Shown here piece after piece: positions 56,180-64,000 of a DNA stretch of 64,000 bases. The notes under the pieces were generated by a model. That model was not told the origin of the DNA. It saw only the letters and a program-made list of their open reading frames with translations, and did no database searches. A program made the position numbers and the translations under genes. Where the stretch lies: positions 124,979,605 through 125,043,604 of the forward strand of contig CP136064.1 of NCBI GenBank assembly GCA_032622095.1. The letters run 5' to 3'. The DNA comes from Siphonodentalium dalli (Eukaryota > Mollusca > Scaphopoda > Gadilida > Siphonodentaliidae). The first letter of the stretch is position 1, and the number at the start of each line of letters is the position of its first letter.

Positions 56180-58890
56180 TATGTCCACAGACTCAGTTAA
56201 AACGGGGAGCATGTCCCTCGAGTTCGTGGTGTTAAAATTGCATATTTTTTTTTATTTTCCAGCCGCTTTTCGTAAATGTCACATGCTGTCGGAAACCAAT
56301 ACAGCCTTATATGTCGCATAGTGTCGGTCACAATATATGTTGATATTGAAAGCATAATCCCTTCAGTGCATGATGTGTTCAAGACTTTAAATAGGATAGG
56401 GGTACATAAACCAGCGAACTTTTCCAGCCGCTTGTTGTGAAGTGCCACATGGTGCAGACTTTCGGGAACCAACAAATGTTTATATCCTGATAAAAACTAA
56501 CCTTTGGTCAAGCCCTCAGTTAATATTGAGGTCATATCATTTCACCATGTGGTCTCTTCCAAGACTTCAAATAAAGTACGGGGTCCTAAAAAAATTGCCT
56601 TTCTTATTTTCCAACCACTTTTCGTTAAGTGCTCATGCTTTCTGAAACCAATCCATCTATATACATTGTGTACGTCCTTGTACAAATAACTCTCCATTTG
56701 CCATACACTCAGTCAATGAGGACATCGTTCCAGTTCGTGGTGTGTTCTAGTCTTCAAATTGGGAAGGAGGTAATAAAAACATTGAACAATCGCATTATTT
56801 ATTTTCCATTCGCTTTTTGTAAAGTGTCCCTGACTGTCGGGTACCAACCCATCTATAACAGTTGTGTATTTATTGATAGACTATTTGTCCAGATCGTCGT
56901 TTGACCTTGAGAGCACATCCATTCAGTTCGTGGTATGTTCAATGGTTTACATGGGGTAGGGGGTCCCTTTGTCGTTTGCCATCTGCTTTGTGTAAGGTGC
57001 CACGATGTTCTCGCGAACGGTTAGTTCGCAGAGCATTGGATCTTTTCTGACATAACAGCCATTCGGTCACAATCTCGGGTGATATTGATTGCAAATGCCT
57101 TGAAATAGTGGTTTGTTTAAGACTTCAAATGGGGAATGTAGTCCCCCGAGACAGTGAAAAATAGCCCTTTTCGTTTGCCGGCCGCTTGTTGTAAAGCGCC
57201 ATAGGTTTTCCGGAACCATCTCATCCATAACCGATTCATATTTCCAGATAATATTACCATTTGTCAACACCCTCTGTTAACATTGAGAGCATATCATTTG
57301 TTTAAGACTTCAAGTGGGATAGTGGGGTCCTCAAAACATAGAAAATTCGCCTTTCGTGTTTGCCAGCCGCTTTTTGTAAAGTGCTCCAGGATTTCGGGGG
57401 AACCAAATCACCCATTTAAATTAATAATTCCATGATAGCAATACCTTTAGATCACACACTCAGTTAGGTATGAGAGAATATAACTTCAGTTCATGCCATG
57501 ATCAAGATATTAAATGGGTTAATGGGGTCCCCCAAAACAGTGAGTATTCACCAACCGCTTTTTGTAAAGTGACCCAGACATTCAAGACCCTGATATACTA
57601 TACTCTTGATATAGCGTCCATTTTTCTACACACTCAGTTAATATTGTGAGCATATCCTTTCGGTTTATTGTGTGTTTAAGACTTAGGGGTAGTGTGGCCT
57701 CAAAACAATTCACATTTCGTATTTTGCCAGCCGCCTTTTGTAAAGTGCTCCAGGATTTCGGGAACCAAACAACCCATACCAATTGTATATAATTGATGAA
57801 AACACTACATTTCGTTCACACACTCAGTTAATATTGAAAGCATATAGAGTCGGTTCAGTGTGTGCTAAGAGTTTAAAAGGGTTACGGGTACCCAAAAACA
57901 GTGAGAATTCGCCTTTTTCTTTGCTAGCCAATTTTGTAAAGTGTCCCAGATATTCGGAAAACAACCCACCCACTGAATTCATGAATTACCTACCATTTGT
58001 CCACACCTCAGTTAATATTGAGAGCTTATCCACCCATTGGCGTGTTTAAGACTTTAAATGTGGTAGGGTGCTAAAAAAAAAATCAACTTTGGTATTTTCC
58101 AGTCGCCTTTTGTAAAGTACCCTAGGATTTTGGGAACCAAAGTAACCATATAAATTGTATATTCCCTGATAGCACTACCTTTCGTTCACAGTACCTTTTG
58201 TTAATACTAAAAGCATATATATTCGGCGCATGGTTTGTTCAAGAGTTTAAATGGTCTTATAAAGGGGTCCCACAAAACAAAAAAATATTCGGCTTTGGCG
58301 TTTTCCATCCGATTTTTTAAAAGTGCTAAAGACTTTCGGGAACCAACCAACCCATCCATCAACTGTATGTATGTCCCGATATCACTATCCTTTGCCCACA
58401 TCCTCAGTCAATATTTACAGCAATAATTTCAGTTCGTGGTTAGTTCAACTTTAACACTTCATTGTGTAGGGGGGGGGGGGTCCTCAAAACATAGCACATT
58501 CGTCTTTCTTAATTATCAGCCACTGTGTGTAAAGCACAGGCACAAGCCACCCAAACAAATTATGTAATATCTGATAGTATTACATTCAGGTCACACTCTC
58601 TGTTAATATAGAGAGCATATAACTTCAGTTCGTATTGTGTTCAAGTCTTTAAATCGGGTAGAGTGTTCTCGAAAAAATAGAAGATTCGCCCTTCAGATTT
58701 GCCACGCATCCTCGTTTTGTAAAGTGCCACACTATTTCGGGAACAAACCCATCCATAAACATTGCGTATTTCCTTATTTAACTGTCCTTCGTACAGCTAC
58801 ATGATTCTTAATATTGAGATCATATTCTTTCAGTTCGTGGTGTGTTCAAGGCTTCTAATAGGGCAGGGGAGCCTCAAAACATAGAAAATA
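56180..58890 (+). repeat. ~190-bp tandem array, about 14 diverged units
   Basis: Each unit carries CTCAGTTAATATTGAGAGCA, a TTCAGTTCGTGGTGTGTTCA-like word, AAGACTTCAAATGGG, GGGGTCC..CAAAACA, TTTGCCAGCCGCTTTTTGTA and TTTCGGGAACCAACCCATCC. GTTAATATTGA cores lie near 56340, 56517, 56708, 57276, 57461, 57635, 57825, 58009, 58200, 58404, 58600 and 58810. Units differ by 15-25 percent, so the array is old. No gene. Confidence 0.85.
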
Positions 58891-59484
58891 TTTGAACTAA
58901 CGCTTCGACCTTGGTCAGACTAGTTTATGAGATATAAAATACAATATCCATTGTTTCTATATTTTGGTCGATTTAGAGGGACTCTAACAATCACTATGGC
59001 AGTATGGCAGCAACAATGATTTTGTTCTGTATATGTTATTCTATATCGTGTGTCGTTTAGAACAAATACTTTAGTTCCTCAAAGTCGCTAAAAATTAATA
59101 TAAAATTACATGTTATAAATAAAATGGTTTGTTGTTGTTGTTGCAACTGGTGGTTTGGAAGCCTGATGACATCTATAACCACGCTCGCGGTGTCTATGGA
59201 TCAGGTTTTCATCACACGAATCATGATTAGATGCCCATTAGAATCATTTAGAAAAGTATTTGTCGTTATCATAAATATGTATTTTTTTCTACCAAATAGC
59301 GTCCGGGGGAGCGGTACCTAAATCAAATATCTGGCAAACCGTTCACAATTTCTGTCATTCTTTCTACTTGTGATGTCCAGATAACTACTGAGCCATGTGA
59401 ATTATAAAGTTGGTCACGTGTTGTTTATAATAAAGGTTTTAGTACTTAACATCGATATTAATGCATGCAAAATTACCTGTTATC
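58891..59484 (+). repeat. Direct third copy of the arm sequence
   Basis: 59097-59345 (TTGTTGTTGTTGTTGCAACTG, GGAAGCCTGATGACATCT, CAAACCGTTCACAATTTCTG) is a diverged direct duplicate of 59450-59725 in the right arm, so the right arm carries a partial tandem duplication the left arm lacks. Before it, at 58891-59096, nothing is recognised. Confidence 0.6.
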
Positions 59485-60203
59485 AATAAAATAATTGTTG
59501 TTGTTGTAAATGAGAGTCTGGAAGCCTGAACACATCTGTAATCAATTAAACGGTATCTCTGGACAAAACTTTCAGTACAAGATTCATATTGGGTTCCATT
59601 AAGATCAATTAGAAAATGTTTGTAAAGTCGTTATCAAAAATATGTATTTTTTCGACCAAAAACGTGTTTGGGGGAGGGGTAGCTAAAATCCAGTACCTCG
59701 CAAACCGTTCAAAATTTCTGTTAACTTCTTTCTTCATATGCTTATCAGATAACTACTACACCATATGGAATAAATATTTCGGCACTATTGCTATATCCGT
59801 TTGAATGATAATGTTTGAAAAATATTATTTTTGTGAAAACGAGCGATGTTTCAGCAAAAAATAATTGTTTCGGCTCCAAATGGCAGGAAAATCTGAATGA
59901 ACTAACACTTTTTGCATATCAGGTATAGATATGGTATGATGTAGTAATTTTAACACCAACAATGTGGGCAAATAAGTTAGGACATAGCCGCAGGACTCGC
60001 TTTACCAAAATCGTTAATTTCTGAAAAAAGTCACCGGTGGGCATCGTTCATCGTTGATTTGACAATAGCCAGCACCAATTCTGTTATTTTTCACTATCAT
60101 TTTCGTCAACAGTATATATTTCTCCTTCATAAAAAGTTGGTTTTAACTTGTTCTACTGTGGGTAGAGGTACCCGACCAGTTTTGGAGTTTGGTCGCTGCA
60201 CTA

Positions 60204-60924
60204 CAATGTTTGATTATTAATATTGTTGTTGTTTTACCTACCAGAACCTGTTATATCATATTAGCATAAATATTTGAGTTACTTAGCCTGTGTTGTTCTT
60301 TGATAATGTTTAAATCAAAGTGGCTCCAAAAGATATGGGTTGAAAAAAATGTGGCTCAAGTAAATGAAAAGTGGCTCCAAAAAAATCGCAAGTGGCTAAG
60401 GTGGTGGCTCAAGAAAATTTTGGGCCAGTGTGAACACTGGTCTTCGCTAAGAAACGTCCGCTTAGTGCTTACTATCGCCCACTCTGCGATTGCTATTTGC
60501 AGCCATGTTTCAGCTAAGCTACAATCCGTCAAATGTTTCGATACAGTACCCCTGAGCAAGTCCATTTTTAGCGCAGATATGAGAACCACCTTTGATATAA
60601 GTCAACACATATCACATGTCATTGGAAGACGTTTGTCTATAGAATACAGACTACTTGGATAAGACATTGATTTGAACGAGTTTTGTGGGAAAAACTTTTG
60701 AGAATCACGTTTCCTATGTACATTTCACCATTATAATGGTTGTACGATTGTTACACGCTGTTCTATGCGCTGTCACTTAACTGGATCATATTCCCAAATA
60801 CTACAAGCCCAAAAGATCCCTTAATTGACGCAACAAAACAGTAATTTACCAATGATTGTTTAGATGTGCCTATACTGAATGCGGCTTGTCTCCGACCACA
60901 GGAGCTTGGAATTTGGTCAAAACC
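60204..60924. other. No gene recognised; GTGGCTC words
   Basis: GTGGCTCCAA/GTGGCTCAAG occurs four to five times at 60318-60410, an irregular short repeat. It lies within a 120-codon frame (60300-60662) that I cannot assign and consider chance or repeat-derived. Confidence 0.4.
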
Positions 60925-61202
60925 CCTCTTTTATTGGCGGAACCACCACCCGGGACCAAAGGTCACGGAAGGAACGAAACAGAAAATTGTTGCCACCTAT
61001 TTTGAACTCAACTGTATTCCTACAAAAAATATATTTTCACTAAAAACTTTTGGTACCTCTTACACCTTAGATGCCAATCTACAACATTCCATAGGTATAT
61101 TTTTCCAGTTCTTCGAAAACCTCACTTTATTTCGGTAAAGTATTGTAAATTCACCAACGAACACAAATCTGCGACACCTACATCACCCGTTCTAGAATCT
61201 GA
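60925..61202. repeat. Inverted repeat, left arm (mate at window end)
   Basis: CCCCTCTTTTATTGGCGGAA to CCGTTCTAGAATCTGA is complementary to 63722-64000 over about 278 bp with only a handful of mismatches. Because the match reaches the last base of the window, the repeat may extend further on the right. Confidence 0.85.
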
Positions 61203-61981
61203 TTAGCGGAACTGGTACCGAAATATGCGGAAACTTTAAAACTATGATCCGGAGACGGATAGCATGAAAGTACCGTTTATAATTTCGAACAAAGCTGCTG
61301 ATTACATGTTTATTACATGACCGTACCGATGCACTGATCATCATGAACTTTTTGATGGATGATAACATTGGCGTCTTGGTGGGAACGAATTATTTTGGGC
61401 TCATTTGCATAAAAACATGGCCACTGGCAGCCATCGTGGATTTAAGTGATAATACTAGATAAATCTTAATCAATAACACAGCCTAGAGCCTGTGTCGATG
61501 CTCCTATATCATCACGAAATTGTTCACCGATCATGACACTGATATATAGACGACACCGAGTCATTTTGGGCTTATTTGCATGAAAAAAATGGCCGCCAAC
61601 AGCCAACTTGGATTTCAAAATTGCATCATTTAGCACCGTGGGCAAGAGGTCGCAGTGTGGGTCCGATCATAATTAAATTTGTCACGGAGGTTGACATTGA
61701 CATATAGATGGGAACGAGTCATTTTGCTGTGAATTCTCAAAGAAACATGGCCGCCGTCGGATTTCAGCGACAACACCGCATATAATTAAATCAATAACAC
61801 TGCCTAGAGCCTAGGCCTATGTCGATGAACCGATCATCGTTAAATTGTTCATGGGTCATGACATTGGTATCAAAATGAGAACTAATCATTGCTAGAGACT
61901 GTAACATTGGTGCGATCGTCGTGTAATTAGTCATAGAAACATGGCCGCCGTTGGATTTCAGCCACTCGTTTCATCGACCAT
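61203..61981 (+). repeat. Diverged tandem repeat with ATGGCCGCC words
   Basis: Units of about 170-190 bp combine GATCAT...AAATTGTTCA, GTCATGACATTG.TAT, GAACGAGTCATTTTG.GCT and AAACATGGCCGCC...GGATTTCAGC, with CAATAACAC.GCCTAGAGCCT. Copies lie near 61330, 61520, 61660 and 61850. It is related in wording to 17810-18300. Confidence 0.6.
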
Positions 61982-61990
61982 GAAAGTTAC

Positions 61991-62461
61991 GCCGATGGGG
62001 TCATTGTCACAAGACTCCGGTCAGTGACGGTCACATTCGTAGCCAGTGTAGCCAGCTTATTTCACCGGCGATCACATTCGTAGTCAGCTTTTCTAATTCG
62101 TGGTTTAAATTGCCCGAAATATGACGTCATCACGTTCGTGACTAAAATGTCGACGTCATGCTCCAAAACTGACTTCGTTTATCAACTTATATTGGAATAT
62201 AATTCGAGCATTCCAACGACATTGATCCGAAACATCAGGTTATAAATGAACTTATATCAAAACTAAATTCAAGTTGTTTTCATCCATCAACTCAGAAAAA
62301 TTAGATTAACCTGATCGTGTTCATTGAGGCTCGCCTGAATATGAAAAGCTGGTTACAAATGTGATCGCCATAGAAAAGCTGGCTACATTTGTGATCGATT
62401 AAAAAATCTGGCTACGAATGTGATCGGATCGCGGAGCCTTGTGACAGTGACCCCCATCTGC
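61991..62461. mobile_element. MULE-like MITE with 9-bp target duplication
   Basis: The inverted ends begin GCCGATGGGGTCATTGTCAC on the left and (complement of the right) GCAGATGGGGGTCACTGTCA. Identical GAAAGTTAC copies flank it at 61982-61990 and 62462-62470. Subterminal GATCACATTCGTAGCCAGCT-type repeats, twice on the left and three times inverted on the right, are a further hallmark. Nine-base duplications point to the Mutator superfamily. Interior non-coding; TGACGTCATCACG words near 62123. Confidence 0.85.
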
Positions 62462-62470
62462 GAAAGTTAC

Positions 62471-63721
62471 ATTAAGTAATGTTTTTAATATTGTTTTGGT
62501 ATTTTTGATTTTGAGAAAAACAATGCCGATGGTGGCTATAGCTGTCTTGAATTTAAAAATTGAATTTCCAATTCATGAGCACAGGTTCTATAATCATATG
62601 CATAAAGCCATTCTTTGAGAGTTTTGGTGCTGATTAGTTACGACACACGAGTCACGAGTGACGTATACTATTTATAGATCCTGGTACCGGTACAGTTGAC
62701 AATACTTATAGTTGCTTATTAAATAAAATTTATGTTAGCGAGTTTATCACTAACTCAAATTTATAAACTAGTTATTCGGTAAACCAGTTTGTATTATATA
62801 CAACTTGCAAACGCACAAATAAAACGTATACTGTGAAGAATACGCAGGTTAATTTTGTGCTCTTACATTAAAGAATCTTATTACATTTTGTTACTGTATT
62901 TGGCATATTAATGGCGAGTTTTTGTACCCTACATTGACAAATTTGAATTTCGCGAAACTAAACACTCGTTCTATATATGCATGGCCAATATCGTTACCTA
63001 ACTCAAGAAAAATGTCTTCTCTCATCAACTAAGACATATATTTGTTCGTCAGAACAAGTAAAAAACAGCATTTGATGTGGAAATAATTAAGATATTCTGG
63101 CAACGAATCTGCACCAAAACGCACAAAGGAATCGCTTCATGCATAGGCATATATACCAGGCCTCCCGTGAGTCTATATATCATTTTCTTCTACTTCGTGA
63201 TATTCGACCAGTAATCAGTTGGTTGATTACTATTACTATTATATGATGGATATTTTAGGCCTATACAACGGAGCGCGACACAAGCTCCCACGGGAGAGAG
63301 AGAGGGAGCTAGAGAGTTTTGGTCCCCGTGTGACCAATCATTGCAACAAGTAGCATAACAAAGTCAAGTAGTACATATATGCCTACCTGTACATAACGAA
63401 CATAAAACAAGAAGAAAAAAACAATACCAGGTGGTCGTGCCATAAATAGAAATAAATTAAATATGAAATATATGTACAAATTACCATGCAGTCTAATGAA
63501 GAACAGCAGACACAGAAAAATACAGAAATTTTCCGGAAAATGCACAAAACATCAGGATTAGATCTTAAAAAACGAGCACAGTATGACGCAAACATAAACA
63601 TATTTAAGTTTTCTGGCACTTTCAAATATTTTTGAATTTCGCGGGCTTTAAATTTAGGTTTCGATTTTATTTCGTTCCGACTTTGTTATTCCGGAAAAAT
63701 GGTTTTGTGCCATTTGTCATT
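62471..63721. other. No gene recognised
   Basis: Interior of the 60925-64000 inverted repeat. A GGGAGAGAGAGAGGGAGC stretch lies at 63293-63310. Two overlapping minus frames of 78-80 codons (63309-63625) are hydrophobic, but no family is recognised. Confidence 0.4.
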
Positions 63722-64000
63722 CAGATTCTAGAACGGGTGATGTAGGTGTCGCAGATTTGTGTTCGTTGGTGAATTTACAATACATTACCGAAATAAAGTG
63801 AGGTTTTCGAAGAACTGGAAAAATATACCTATGGAATGTTGTAGATTGGCATCTAAGGTGTAAGAGGTACCAAAAGTTTTTAGTGAAAATATATTTGTTG
63901 TAGGAATACAGTTGAGTTCAAAATAGGTGGCAACAATTTTCTGTTTCGTTCCTTCCGTGACCTTTGGTCCCGGGTGGTGGTTCCGCCAATAAAAGAGGGG
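63722..64000. repeat. Inverted repeat, right arm, cut by window end
   Basis: Complement of 60925-61202, starting TCAGATTCTAGAACGGGTGA and ending CCGCCAATAAAAGAGGGG at the final base. Confidence 0.85.

Larger units (their letters stand above)
54257..60203. mobile_element. ~6-kb unit with 650-700-bp inverted arms
   Basis: Arms 54257-54906 and 59485-60203 are inverted and collinear. Anchors are GTGCAGCGGCCAAA with its complement at 60180-60203, AGAACAAGTTAAAACCAACT with 60130-60156, CCTGCCATTTGGAGCC with 59870-59895, and AACACGTTTTTGGTCGAAAA with 59650-59670. The inside holds LINE 3' fragments and a ~190-bp tandem array, with no transposase. It may be a composite foldback element or a small palindrome whose spacer was filled by repeats. 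No target duplication was identified. Confidence 0.7.

Noticed and set aside
60300-60662. 120-codon plus frame
   Set aside because: N-terminal part is the GTGGCTC short repeat; the rest is not recognisable.

Overview
The window looks like AT-rich, repeat-dominated nuclear DNA from an invertebrate animal. I see no prokaryotic gene layout, no rRNA or tRNA gene, and no intact host protein-coding gene. The non-LTR retrotransposon types, the long (CT)n and (GTCT)n microsatellites, many short inverted-repeat DNA elements and a decayed CXC-domain (Tesmin/TSO1-like) gene suggest a marine lophotrochozoan such as a mollusc. That placement is a low-confidence inference.

1-9.5 kb: a truncated hairpin MITE at the left edge, a TTAA-flanked MITE (1639-2220), three long foldback hairpins (2442-2587, 3300-3415, 5629-5775), an element with 115-bp inverted ends (3940-4550), and a copy of a family beginning ACTAGC (5258-6500) that is split by the third hairpin unit.

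9.5-20.9 kb: (CT)n tracts in a repeated and inverted framework, a hAT-like element with 8-bp target duplication (11023-12195), a trinucleotide tract, a decayed LINE (14480-15930), and a 23-bp satellite of about 26 copies (18842-19443).

20.9-29.9 kb: a complete hairpin MITE (20901-21287) next to a stack of elements nested inside one another, including a 31-bp minisatellite (22481-22883), then mostly unrecognised DNA with one foldback MITE (26420-26732).

30-38.4 kb: the best-preserved gene-like unit, a nearly full-length non-LTR retrotransposon on the minus strand (about 29987-33728). It has apurinic-type endonuclease and reverse transcriptase domains, broken by one in-frame stop. A second LINE 3' fragment lies at 37862-38372.

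38.4-48.7 kb: a very large imperfect palindrome. Arm A (38373-44140) and arm B (44610-48734) are inverted copies around a spacer of about 0.5 kb. Each arm carries its own later insertions and deletions, and both carry a decayed CXC-domain gene. Arm B's copy is split by a 1363-bp insertion whose empty site survives in arm A.

48.7-64 kb: another LINE relic (50142-50700), a second copy of the 450-bp GTTACAATACACC element, a 6-kb unit with arms of about 650-700 bp enclosing a ~190-bp tandem array (54257-60203), a MULE-like MITE with 9-bp target duplication (61991-62461), and a further inverted repeat (60925-61202 with 63722-64000) cut by the window end.

The features do not form a pathway. Together they record transposition, inversion, nesting and decay. 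The window's most unusual content is its hierarchy of inverted repeats, from 60-bp hairpins to a 10-kb palindrome.
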